Assembly: GCA_017898095.1 (NCBI GenBank) | Contig: JAGKQJ010000022.1 | Span: forward strand, 1-37,656 | Origin: Bacillaceae bacterium Marseille-Q3522 | GTDB taxonomy: Bacteria > Bacillota > Bacilli > Bacillales > Cytobacillaceae | DNA length: 37,656 nt | Direction: 5' to 3' | Part shown: in pieces, positions 26,187 to 34,584 of the stretch | Layout: the number at the start of each line of letters is the position of its first letter | How positions within the stretch are numbered: the stretch's first letter is position 1 | Notes under the pieces: generated by a model | The model's database searches: none | The model's input: only the letters and a program-made list of their open reading frames with translations | Told to the model about the DNA's origin: nothing | Program-made: the position numbers and the translations under genes

Positions 26187-26280
26187 CTAGTGAATTCGTT
26201 TCAGCAAGCGCAGGAACTCGGGAAATCAGATAGGGACTCTACCCCGCCTGATTAAAAAATCCACCTACCTACGCTTAGAG
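26187..26280 (-). repeat. Module-2 dispersed hairpin repeat, copy 4 (inverted)
   Basis: The minus strand reads GCGTAGGTAGGTGGATT, AATCAGGCGGGGTAGAGTCC, TTTCCCGAGTTCCTGCGC and GAAACGAATTCACT, the same order as copies 2 and 3. It abuts element F with no gap, in the same relative order as element A and copy 2. The 83 nt before it (26104-26186) hold a GTCAGAGGACAG stretch and no gene. Confidence 0.7.
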
Positions 26281-26785
26281 ATAAAGTGAAACTTCCATCA
26301 GTGGGGATTTTTTCGACGTACAGGACGTACTAGTGCCGACGTTGCAACAGGACGTTGCGCCTTTAGTCGGTAGACGTACAGGACGTACTAGTGCCGACGT
26401 TGCAACAGGACGTTGCGCCTTTAGTCGGTAGACGTACAGGACGTACTAGTGCCGACGAAGACATGAGGCAAGTGGCGCCCTTAGTCGGTAGACGTAAAGG
26501 ACGTACTAGTGCCAACGAAGACATGAGGCCGTGGCGTACTTAGTCGGCCCTCATCCCCCACTGAAGGTTAGCCGCGCTATGCCCGATTGATTTTTCTAAG
26601 GGCTAAAAGCCCAAAGAAACTCCTTATCACGCATAGCCTGATTGAATTTTCTAAGGGCTAAAAGCCCAAAGAAACTCCTTATCTCACCATTCGGGCTTTT
26701 AGGGGCAGTTTATCCCCCGCCTAACGTGATTGTTCTTACCTCCATTTTGAGGCGGGGGTATTACTGCCCCTTAATCTGCGATAAA
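26281..26785 (-). repeat. Modular hairpin element, copy F (505 bp, longest)
   Basis: Full ends on the minus strand: TTTATCGCAGATTAAGG at 26785 and GTTTCACTTTAT at 26281. Left hairpin intact: GGGGCAGT..ACTGCCCC and GCGGGGG partners. Two 54-bp hairpin units (26585-26700 region). The right module is expanded to four tandem units. It ends 19 nt before the start codon of the next gene, leaving room only for the ribosome site. Confidence 0.88.
26315..26548. repeat. Four tandem 58-60 bp units inside element F
   Basis: Units start at 26315, 26373, 26431 and 26491, each beginning GACGTACAGGACGTACTAG or a close variant. Within a unit, GTAC-AGGAC-GTAC and GCAAC-AGGAC-GTTGC are two small stem-loops with the same AGGAC loop, and GCCGAC pairs with GTCGGT. 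The last two units share a variant centre, GAAGACATGAGGC. Other copies hold one unit. Confidence 0.85.
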
Positions 26786-26804
26786 AAAGTGAAAGAGGAA
26801 AAAT

Positions 26805-27338
26805 ATGTTTGATCCTACAGCTTATGAAAATTTAAAGGTCGTTATAGAGGGGGCCGTTTATGATCGCGATCTAAACGGGGAGATCCGTATTACGGATCGA
26901 AATAATATCGTGAATCTCTCCAAGCTTTCACGAACCTGTGAGGTTTCCTTTACGACTGCTTTCGATGATACACTGACATGTAAGATTCAGCTTGAAGGAA
27001 CACTGGAAAATTTTATTGCGGAACGAATATCCACATTGGAAGATAAAAATCTGGCAGGATGTACTTTACGCCTGTTTTATCACTATAAGTTAATGCAAAA
27101 TCATTCTTTCGATTTTCAGGAGATAAAAAAGATTCTTTTAAGCATTTGGGGGAAGGAGCGGACTGTAAAATTGCAATTAAGTCATGACCCGCTTTTTCCG
27201 GATAGGAAATACGATTTTACTGCAGAAATCACATTCAATCGGATTATTACAGAAAATCAAGTTGATGACTTGATGAGAGTGGTCGAACATTCCATTAAAA
27301 CAATGGATAAAGTCATCCGTAAATTTTCTGTAAAATAA
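26805..27338 (+). CDS. Conserved hypothetical protein, 177 residues
   Basis: A soluble protein without signal peptide or membrane helix, starting MFDPTAYENLKVVIEGAVYDRD and ending in Lys-rich MDKVIRKFSVK. Predicted mixed alpha/beta. It contains a KERTVKLQLSHDPLFPDRKYDF segment but no motif I recognise. GAGG precedes ATG 26805 at normal spacing. The repeat element F ends at 26785, so the promoter must lie inside that element or beyond it. The next gene's small leader ORF begins about 165 nt downstream. The function is unknown. Confidence 0.75.
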   Translation: MFDPTAYENLKVVIEGAVYDRDLNGEIRITDRNNIVNLSKLSRTCEVSFTTAFDDTLTCKIQLEGTLENFIAERISTLEDKNLAGCTLRLFYHYKLMQNHSFDFQEIKKILLSIWGKERTVKLQLSHDPLFPDRKYDFTAEITFNRIITENQVDDLMRVVEHSIKTMDKVIRKFSVK

Positions 27339-27502
27339 CGAAGTGCACTCTTTTTCAGTATTCAGAAAACTCGAATGAACAGGAGGAGACTTTTACTCTT
27401 ATCCATTAAGAAAAAAAAGTATTTACTTTCAATGGCAATACATATACGATAAAGAAGGAACATTGGGAAAAGTTCCTAATAACGCGGAAGGAGGAAAAGA
27501 AG

Positions 27503-27562
27503 ATGAAGATAATAGTCAAAAAGTTAGCAATCGTAGAAAAGGATAGGTCAAAAGGACCATAG
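27503..27562 (+). CDS. 19-residue leader ORF before the GNAT fusion gene
   Basis: ATG 27503 follows a strong AAGGAGG (about 27488-27494). The product is MKIIVKKLAIVEKDRSKGP. It stops at 27560-27562, and the ribosome site of the large gene (TGGAGG) starts one base later. This spacing favours translational coupling or leader control. Upstream (27339-27502) there is a hairpin AGGAAC..GTTCCT near 27457-27478 and no other gene. Confidence 0.45.
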   Translation: MKIIVKKLAIVEKDRSKGP

Positions 27563-27574
27563 TGGAGGAACAAA

Positions 27575-30500
27575 ATGAAAAACATAAAAATAACAGAATA
27601 TCATCATGATTTAGCAAAAGAAGTAGCAAAAATGTGGAATTTAAGCAATGATAGCTGGGGCGGAGACGGAAGAATCAAAACAGAAGAGCAAGTAAAGCAA
27701 CAAGAAGATAATTCGGGAAATATCGCGCTTTATTTAGCGCTTGACGGCAATGAAGTAGTTGGATATTGCGGATTTTCCGAATATAAAGAAGATACTGGCT
27801 CGTTGTATATTCCATTATTAAATGTCCGCCCGGATTATCACGGGAAGAAAATCGGCAAACTTCTTGTGCAAAAGGCTGTCGCAAAAACGGTCGAGCTCGG
27901 CTGGCCGCGTCTTGATTTATACACATGGCCGGGAAATCTGAAGGCAGTTCCTTTATATAAAAAATGCGGGTTTTTCTGGGAAGACCGTGATGATACAACC
28001 CATTTAATGAACTTTATTCCGACGGTATTGCAAACTCCTTTATTAAAGCCAATCTTTGCAAAACTCGATTGGTATCAAAACAGTGTCAGAGAGATTGAAG
28101 TGAAACCGGACGGCATAAAGGAAAATGGCTTTACCTTTTACGAATATAAATGGGCAAACCGTGATTCAAAGGTTCGTGTTCAGTTTGAACGCAGCGGGAG
28201 AGGAATGCGCCTTATCGAAACAAATGATTTCGAATTGAAGCTTGAACTCGAAGATCATCAACTGATCGAGGAACAACATGAGCAGGTCTCCATTACATTT
28301 AAAAATAAAACAGACAATCCGATGTCCGTAAAAATTGACGGGGTCAAAAACGAACGTGTTTCGTGCATGTTCCAGGCAGAACAACTCGTCACGGAAGAAG
28401 CCGTTTTAACAGGAGCAGTACTGGTCAAACCGGGAGAAGCAGCAAATACTTGGAGAACTCATCCTGTCGTTGCAGTACAAGTAACTATCAATGGCAAACC
28501 ATGTGAACTAAGGCTTGGGATTTCGCCAAAACAACCGGCACGTGTAGAAGGCAAGCTTTCAGGAACGTATACATATGTCGGTGAAGAAGCTGCAATCCTA
28601 TTAGAAACGGAAAACAATCTGAAAGAACCCGCAACTATGACAATTGTTTTCCATGACAATGAATACGGTACATTACCGCCAAAATTGACGACATTGATGG
28701 ACACAAAAGAAAGAAAACTGTTAACCATACCGCTTACCGTAAAAAAACATGGCTATTTCAAACAAAAAGCTACGATTCAATTGAAAACAAAAAATGGAAA
28801 TCAATATTCGTTTTCACAAAACATTGGGGTACCGCTAAAAGGCTTTGCGGAAAAATTTGCCGGAGAATCAGACGAGTACTGGTATCTTTATAATGGTCTG
28901 TGCCAAGTTAACATTCGTAAACGCGACTATGGCATGACTGCCGGGCGAAACGAGAAAGAAGAGCAGCCGTTATTCTTTTTCATGCCGGAAATAGGAAAAC
29001 CTTTTTCTAGTGAAATGGCAAAGAAAAAGCCGCTGTCGATTGACTTCGACACAAATTCACAAACTGCGTCCGTATTTTTTACTTTTGCTTCAGAGGTTTG
29101 GGAAGGATTAACTTTACGTCTGTGTATTTCTCTCTATGGCGACGGGCTGTTGAAGCGCTGGCTGGAAGTGGAAAATCAACATGCAGAAACGTACCGTGAT
29201 ATCTTTATCAATCAACGGCTTTTTTGTGAAAAAGAAGAAATGTATTTTCCGCTAAATGGGGAAGTTGTTTATTTTAACGAAAAAAGAGAGCTGAATTTTC
29301 ATGATATCCCGATGAATGCACTCTCAAGCAATTGGTTTTTTTCAAATAATCCATCTTCTCCATTTGGTATAACTTGGCCGAAGAGTGTGAAAGCAAGCCC
29401 CGAAGGCTGGCGCTTTTATATGGAATATCATAAAACCGAAATAAAAGCCGGAGAAACAGCGGTATTTGAACCGATCTTTCTTTCGATCGGAGCCTTTCAA
29501 CAATGGGAAGAGCTGCAGGCTTTTGCTGAAAAAAGACCGGCTGCTTCCAAACAGGAGGTATTGCAGGAGAAGCGTCTTGAGCATTTGCATGTATTAAAGC
29601 AGGAGGAATCGCAATTTTCTCTGACCTTGCAGGAAAACCGTGCAGCGAATCTGCAAGGAGAATGGAATCTTTACGTGAATGAGCAGCTAGCGAAAAATAC
29701 ACAAATCGACGCTGCAGATGAAAAAAATTATTTTATTACAACGCATGACCGGAAAGCTTTAACACCTGTATCATTAATAAATGGCGTTTTAAAGGGAAAA
29801 AGTGTGACAACAGAACTGGATTCTCTCTTACTTGTACCAAACGGGAAAATCGAAACAGCAAATAATGGCAATAGTTTTTCTGTTTGCAACGGTCAAATCA
29901 CGATACTGGCTGACCCGGCTTTTTATCCAGGAATTTACAGTTTGAGTGTAAACGGGAAAGAATGGCTCGATACGTCTTATCCCGAATTAATTGCAAAAGC
30001 ATGGTGGAATCCTTGGGGCGGCGGTTTGAAGTATAGCCCGACACAATTAACTACGTTTTCCTTAAAAAAGGAGACTGTTGCAGCTCAATTTGTGGAAAGA
30101 ATCGATCTCGAAGGAAATACCTGGTCAGGACTTGCGATCGACATAACTGTCCGGGAAAATGGCTTTTGGAAAGGTCTGCAATATGTACAGTATTACTTGA
30201 TGCTCCCAGGAATACCTGTTCTGGCAAGTTTTGTAGAGGTACTGGATGGAGGGGGCAAGAACCATTCCCGGCAAAAATGGATACTGGATGGCTTTTTCAA
30301 AAATGATAAGCAGCAGCCTTTGACGCTGTTCAGTAATAAAGTCCAATCTCGTGCAGGTTCGGAAGAAAATGTTCTTTATTATCAACTTGGTGACTATCTT
30401 GCTACCAGCGATCAAACTGAAAAATTATATGCGGTAGAAGGATTGCAAGTACAGCATACGGAAATCTATATGAATAAAGAAGTATGCTATTTCGAATCAT

Positions 30501-30619
30501 TACAGCAAATAAAAAATCACAGTTCTTATCTTACAGAGCCAAATGTGTTTTTATTTGATAATCGTATTCTAACAAAAAATCAATTGGCAAGATTACGAAA
30601 CTTACATTTTCAACGTTAA
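27575..30619 (+). CDS. Large GNAT-fusion protein (acetyltransferase plus beta-rich C-terminal region)
   Basis: A 1014-residue cytosolic protein. Residues 1-145 are a GNAT N-acetyltransferase domain, with acetyl-CoA motif A at LNVRPDYHGKKIGKLLVQKA (82-101) and the usual C-terminal PLYKKCGF. The remaining 860 residues are beta-rich with many Trp/Phe and immunoglobulin-like strands around 230-420, and a carbohydrate-enzyme-like WWNPWGGGLKYSP segment near 810. I do not recognise that region. There is no signal peptide or membrane helix. The amidohydrolase gene follows after 9 nt and a HAD gene after that, so the three likely form an operon. The substrate is unknown; sugar or peptide modification is possible. 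Confidence 0.85.
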   Translation: MKNIKITEYHHDLAKEVAKMWNLSNDSWGGDGRIKTEEQVKQQEDNSGNIALYLALDGNEVVGYCGFSEYKEDTGSLYIPLLNVRPDYHGKKIGKLLVQKAVAKTVELGWPRLDLYTWPGNLKAVPLYKKCGFFWEDRDDTTHLMNFIPTVLQTPLLKPIFAKLDWYQNSVREIEVKPDGIKENGFTFYEYKWANRDSKVRVQFERSGRGMRLIETNDFELKLELEDHQLIEEQHEQVSITFKNKTDNPMSVKIDGVKNERVSCMFQAEQLVTEEAVLTGAVLVKPGEAANTWRTHPVVAVQVTINGKPCELRLGISPKQPARVEGKLSGTYTYVGEEAAILLETENNLKEPATMTIVFHDNEYGTLPPKLTTLMDTKERKLLTIPLTVKKHGYFKQKATIQLKTKNGNQYSFSQNIGVPLKGFAEKFAGESDEYWYLYNGLCQVNIRKRDYGMTAGRNEKEEQPLFFFMPEIGKPFSSEMAKKKPLSIDFDTNSQTASVFFTFASEVWEGLTLRLCISLYGDGLLKRWLEVENQHAETYRDIFINQRLFCEKEEMYFPLNGEVVYFNEKRELNFHDIPMNALSSNWFFSNNPSSPFGITWPKSVKASPEGWRFYMEYHKTEIKAGETAVFEPIFLSIGAFQQWEELQAFAEKRPAASKQEVLQEKRLEHLHVLKQEESQFSLTLQENRAANLQGEWNLYVNEQLAKNTQIDAADEKNYFITTHDRKALTPVSLINGVLKGKSVTTELDSLLLVPNGKIETANNGNSFSVCNGQITILADPAFYPGIYSLSVNGKEWLDTSYPELIAKAWWNPWGGGLKYSPTQLTTFSLKKETVAAQFVERIDLEGNTWSGLAIDITVRENGFWKGLQYVQYYLMLPGIPVLASFVEVLDGGGKNHSRQKWILDGFFKNDKQQPLTLFSNKVQSRAGSEENVLYYQLGDYLATSDQTEKLYAVEGLQVQHTEIYMNKEVCYFESLQQIKNHSSYLTEPNVFLFDNRILTKNQLARLRNLHFQR

Positions 30620-30628
30620 GGGGTAAAA

Positions 30629-31486
30629 ATGAAGATTATTGACGCACATATGCATTTTTCAAAAATAAAATCGTTTCAGCAAACGGCCGAAGAGCTTTCC
30701 CATGTTAATTATTCCGGAAAAGGGATCAATAAAGAATATGAAGAGGCAAATGTCGTCTTAGGAATCGGCATGGGTTTGACAGAAACAGATAAAATGGGGT
30801 TTCCTGATTATCATACGGCAACGCCGATGGGCCTGGATTTAGAGGAGAAACTGCCGCACAATCTTGTCTATTGTGCGGGGGTTAATCCTTATGATCTCGG
30901 GGAAGAAGCGATTGAAAGATTGCGGCAGGAGGTGCAAAAGCCTTATGTTGTCGGGATAAAAATCTATCTTGGCTACTATCCTTTTTATGCCTATGACGAT
31001 GTGTACGAGCCTGTCTATCAATTAGCGGAAGAATTTCAATTGCCAGTCGTTTATCATACCGGTGATACCTATTCCGAACGCGGTTTCCTAAAATATTCGC
31101 ATCCTTTAGCAATTGATGAAGTTGCTGTTACCCATCGGAAGGTAAATTTTATGATGGCTCATTTCGGCGATCCGTGGACGCTTACCGGAGCGGAGATAAT
31201 TTATAAAAACAGCAATGTCTATGCTGATTTATCAGGTTTATTGGTAGGAACTGAAAAAGATTTACTGAGGCACCGTGATGACCGTTTCCATGATCATTTG
31301 CGGCACGCACTTGTATTTGCCGATTCGTATGACAAGCTTTTATTTGGTACGGATTGGCCGCTCATTCCGGTAGCACCTTATATTTCGTTTATTAAAAGCA
31401 TTATTCCGGAGGAATTTCATCAGGCTGTCTTTTATGATACGGCAATTAAGTTATTTCCGAAAATAAAGCCATTATTAATTAAATAA
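30629..31486 (+). CDS. Amidohydrolase-2 family metal hydrolase
   Basis: A 285-residue TIM-barrel amidohydrolase (Pfam Amidohydro_2 type). Metal ligands are visible: His7 and His9 in DAHMHF, His143 in VVYHTGD, His178 in MAHFGDP and Asp242 in FGTDWPL. Lys111 (GIKIYLGYYP) lies where some members carry a carboxylated lysine. The family includes decarboxylases and lactonases, so the reaction (hydrolysis or decarboxylation) is open. Its ribosome site lies in the 9-nt gap after the GNAT-fusion gene. A weak terminator-like hairpin follows at 31496. Confidence 0.88.
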   Translation: MKIIDAHMHFSKIKSFQQTAEELSHVNYSGKGINKEYEEANVVLGIGMGLTETDKMGFPDYHTATPMGLDLEEKLPHNLVYCAGVNPYDLGEEAIERLRQEVQKPYVVGIKIYLGYYPFYAYDDVYEPVYQLAEEFQLPVVYHTGDTYSERGFLKYSHPLAIDEVAVTHRKVNFMMAHFGDPWTLTGAEIIYKNSNVYADLSGLLVGTEKDLLRHRDDRFHDHLRHALVFADSYDKLLFGTDWPLIPVAPYISFIKSIIPEEFHQAVFYDTAIKLFPKIKPLLIK

Positions 31487-31495
31487 AAATTTCAG

Positions 31496-31525
31496 AAGGT
31501 GGATTCTCTTCGATCCACCTTTTGT
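31496..31525 (+). terminator. Terminator-like hairpin between amidohydrolase and HAD genes
   Basis: AAGGTGGAT (31496-31504) pairs perfectly with ATCCACCTT (31513-31521), then TTG and A-rich sequence. The T-run is short, so partial termination is more likely than full. Confidence 0.55.
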
Positions 31526-31546
31526 AAAAAACGAAGGAGAGACAAG

Positions 31547-32344
31547 GTGATTAAAGCTATTTTTTTCGATTTGGATGATACGCTGCTATGGGACAAAAAA
31601 AGTGTGAAACAAGCTTTTGCCGCAACTTGTACACTCGCTGCGGAAAAATTTAAAATTTCCGCCGATCAATTGGAGGAAGCTGTTCGGAAGGAAGCAAGGG
31701 CACTTTATGCCACTTATGAAACATACCCGTTTACACAAATGATCGGGATCAATCCCTTTGAAGCAATGTGGGCTACTTTTGACAGTGATGGCGAAGATTT
31801 TAAAAAACTGAAGGAGCTTGCTCCGGAATATCAAAAAGAAGTTTGGCGGAGAGGCTTGCATGCGCTAGGAATCGACGACCGCAATTTTGCTGCGGAATTG
31901 GCAAAACGCTTTCCTGTCGAAAGGAAAAATAATCCGTTTGTCTTCGCAGAATCCTTTTCTGTCCTCGACCGTCTTAAAGGACAGTACAAATTACTGTTGC
32001 TAACAAACGGCTGCCCGGCTTTGCAAAATACGAAGCTCACCCTGACGCCTGAATTAGCACCTTATTTTGATCATATTGTCATCTCCGGCGCTTTTGGGAA
32101 AGGGAAGCCGGATGCTGCGATTTTTGAACATGCTGTTAAGCTTGCTGAAGTGAAAAAAGCAGAAGTGCTAATGGTCGGTGATAACTTAAAGACAGATATT
32201 CTCGGTGCAAAGCGGGCAGGCATCACATCCATCTGGCTCAATCGCGAAAAAATCCCGTGCAATGAAGTAGAGCCGGCTTATGAAATTCACCATCTTGAGG
32301 AAATATTTACAATTCTTAAAACCATTAATGCAGCTTCATACTAA
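31547..32344 (+). CDS. HAD-superfamily hydrolase (YsaA-like)
   Basis: A 265-residue phosphatase-type haloacid dehalogenase protein. Motif I is FFDLDDTLL (Asp8 nucleophile, Asp10), motif II LLLTNGCP, motif III the lysine in GAFGKGKPDAAIF, motif IV MVGDNLKTDILGAKRAG. The helical cap lies between motifs I and II. GTG 31547 is chosen because AAGGAG (31534-31539) sits 7 nt before it; the frame's extension to ATG 31499 runs through a terminator hairpin and is rejected. It resembles B. subtilis YsaA. The natural phosphate substrate is unknown. Confidence 0.88.
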   Translation: MIKAIFFDLDDTLLWDKKSVKQAFAATCTLAAEKFKISADQLEEAVRKEARALYATYETYPFTQMIGINPFEAMWATFDSDGEDFKKLKELAPEYQKEVWRRGLHALGIDDRNFAAELAKRFPVERKNNPFVFAESFSVLDRLKGQYKLLLLTNGCPALQNTKLTLTPELAPYFDHIVISGAFGKGKPDAAIFEHAVKLAEVKKAEVLMVGDNLKTDILGAKRAGITSIWLNREKIPCNEVEPAYEIHHLEEIFTILKTINAASY

Positions 32345-32465
32345 ACCTCCATGCAATTAAAAGAAAATTCTGCTAAAAAACTATTAAAAAGATGTCCTAA
32401 AACAGTTTTTTTGGTTTTCTTACGAATAAGCATCTTTTTCCGTAATCGGGGGTATCATTTAACAA

Positions 32466-32498
32466 AAAACGCTTGGTCATTATTAGCCAGGCGTTTTC
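32466..32498. terminator. Terminator after the HAD gene
   Basis: AAAACGCTTGG (32466-32476) pairs with CCAGGCGTTTT (32487-32497 region) with one G-U pair. It is flanked by A-runs on one side and T on the other, so it could work in both directions. An upstream long-range pair AAAAAGATG..CATCTTTTT (about 32385-32440) is also present. Confidence 0.75.
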
Positions 32499-32541
32499 TG
32501 TGTGCTGATTAACTTGCTAAATATATTTAGTTCGTATTAAC

Positions 32542-32570
32542 CTGAAAGATTTTCTCCGTCATGTTACAAT
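32542..32570 (+). promoter_or_regulatory. Promoter of the ABC-F gene
   Basis: CTGAAA (32542-32547), a 17-bp spacer, TACAAT (32565-32570), with an extended TG. The start codon is only about 25-35 nt further on. Confidence 0.65.
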
Positions 32571-32604
32571 ACTAGTTGAACATAATACGAATGGAATGGT
32601 ACAG

Positions 32605-34494
32605 ATGAAATTTATATCCGTAGAACAAATTTCGAAATCATATGGAGATAAGCAATTATTTCAAGATATAACTTTTACAATTGCAGAAAAAGAAAGAATC
32701 GGACTGATCGGGATAAATGGCACGGGAAAATCCACATTGCTAAAAATAATCGCAGGTGCAGATGTTCCAGATAGAGGCGAAATTGTCGCGCCAAACGATT
32801 TTCATATTTCCTATTCGGCGCAAAATCCGCAGCTAAACGAGGAATTTACCGTATTAGAACAGGTTTTTTCCGGCGAAGCGCCTATTTTAAAGCTGCTAAA
32901 AAAGTACGAAGAGGCGATAATACAAATAGAACAACATCCCGCTGACGAAAAAGTGCAAAATCATTTATACGCCGTGCAAAAGGAAATGGACGCACAAAAC
33001 GGCTGGGACGCAAGTACGAACGCAAAAACGATCCTAACAAAGCTGGGTATTGATGATTTTCAAAAAAAAATTGCAGCTCTTTCCGGAGGACAAAAAAAGC
33101 GCGTTGCCTTGGCCGGTGCATTAATACAGGCAGCTGATCTCCTTATTTTAGATGAACCGACAAATCATCTTGACTTTGACTCCGTGAAGTGGCTGGAAAA
33201 TTATTTAAGCAGATATTCTGGAGCATTGTTTATCGTAACGCATGACCGTTATTTTTTGGACCATGTCGCCAATAAAATTTTTGAATTGGACCAGGGAGAG
33301 CTTTACAGCTACAAAGGAAACTATGCCGCATTTTTAGAAGCAAAAGCAATCAGAGAAGAAAACGAAGCTGCTGCCGCCGTCAAGCAAAAAAACTTATTCC
33401 GGCGTGAATTGGAATGGATAAAACGCGGCGCAAAGGCCCGCTCAACAAAGCAAAAAGCCCGGATCCAGCGTTTTGAACAATTGGACGAACAGCTTAAAGA
33501 TACAAAAACTTCCGGGAATCTCGATATTTCTTTAAAAGGAAGCAGGTTAGGAAAGCAGGTTTTTGAAGTAAACGATGCCAGCAAAAAATACGGAAGCCAG
33601 GTGATCTTGGATCACTTTCATCTTCTTGTAAAGCCCGGTGACCGGATTGGCATTATCGGGAAAAATGGTGCCGGCAAATCTACGTTATTAAATATATTAG
33701 CAGGAAAAACAAATTTGGATTACGGGGAAATTGTGATCGGGCAAACAGTAAAAATTGCTTACTATCGTCAGGAAAGCGAAGATCTGGAAGAAGACAAACG
33801 AATGATTGCTTATATCAGTGAAACGGCACAAATGATTCACACTTCCGGCGGTAAAACAATATCGGCATCACAAATGCTGGAGAGATTCCTTTTTCCGCCT
33901 TCTGTTCACGGCAATTTGATCCGCACTTTATCCGGAGGAGAAAAGCGGCGCCTCTATTTATTAAAACTATTGATGACAGAACCGAATGTACTGTTCCTCG
34001 ATGAGCCGACAAATAATCTTGACACACAAACGTTAACCGTTTTGGAGGATTATTTGGACGATTTTTCCGGAGTGGTTCTGACTGTTTCGCACGATCGCTA
34101 TTTTCTTGATAAAGTAGTGGATCAGCTCCTTATTTTACAAGGAGAAGGGAAAATAGATTCCTTTTACGGAAATTACTCTGATTACTTGGATACACAAAGC
34201 AATATTACTTCCGGAAAAGAAGAAATGAAAAAGAGCTTCTCAAAAACTACTAACAGTCCAGAAACAAAAAAGATAAAGATGACTTTTTTAGAAAAGAAAG
34301 AATGGGAAGAAATTGATGATAAAATTGCTGAAGTGGAAAATCGTCTTGAAGAAATTAATTCTCAGTTAAGTCAGGTCGGCAGTAATTTTGAACAGGCGAA
34401 TGAGCTATACAAAGAAGAAAAACTGTGTAACGAACAATTGGAAGAACTGATTGAAAGATGGACTTATTTAGCCGAATTACAAGAACAGGAGTAA
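32605..34494 (+). CDS. yfmR: ABC-F family ATPase (YfmR/Uup-like)
   Basis: A soluble 629-residue twin-ATPase translation factor, without membrane domains. Two cassettes are seen: Walker A GINGTGKST with signature LSGGQKKRVALAGAL and Walker B LLILDEPTNHLD, then GKNGAGKST, LSGGEKRRLYLL and VLFLDEPTNNLD. The P-site-tRNA-interaction linker lies between (KRGAKARSTKQKARIQRFEQL). The C-terminal coiled coil (about 560-629) marks the Uup/YfmR type, which helps ribosomes stalled on difficult sequences, such as proline runs, in cooperation with EF-P. ATG 32605 is used; ATG 32596 is also in frame and neither has a strong ribosome site. The YfmR label rests on memory of length and tail. Confidence 0.85.
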   Translation: MKFISVEQISKSYGDKQLFQDITFTIAEKERIGLIGINGTGKSTLLKIIAGADVPDRGEIVAPNDFHISYSAQNPQLNEEFTVLEQVFSGEAPILKLLKKYEEAIIQIEQHPADEKVQNHLYAVQKEMDAQNGWDASTNAKTILTKLGIDDFQKKIAALSGGQKKRVALAGALIQAADLLILDEPTNHLDFDSVKWLENYLSRYSGALFIVTHDRYFLDHVANKIFELDQGELYSYKGNYAAFLEAKAIREENEAAAAVKQKNLFRRELEWIKRGAKARSTKQKARIQRFEQLDEQLKDTKTSGNLDISLKGSRLGKQVFEVNDASKKYGSQVILDHFHLLVKPGDRIGIIGKNGAGKSTLLNILAGKTNLDYGEIVIGQTVKIAYYRQESEDLEEDKRMIAYISETAQMIHTSGGKTISASQMLERFLFPPSVHGNLIRTLSGGEKRRLYLLKLLMTEPNVLFLDEPTNNLDTQTLTVLEDYLDDFSGVVLTVSHDRYFLDKVVDQLLILQGEGKIDSFYGNYSDYLDTQSNITSGKEEMKKSFSKTTNSPETKKIKMTFLEKKEWEEIDDKIAEVENRLEEINSQLSQVGSNFEQANELYKEEKLCNEQLEELIERWTYLAELQEQE

Positions 34495-34584
34495 ACAGTT
34501 CGATACAATGGACGTTCATTTTTCCTTACTTAAACGGTTCTGTTTGAAAATAACAAACTAACAACTACAAAGAAGGTGATACGG

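Noticed and set aside
26315-26548. CRISPR array
   Set aside because: The units are contiguous 58-60 bp repeats without unique spacers, and there are no cas genes. They belong to the dispersed element.
31499-31546. Longer HAD protein starting at ATG 31499
   Set aside because: The extension is made of a terminator hairpin and a ribosome site. GTG 31547 gives the normal HAD N-terminus.
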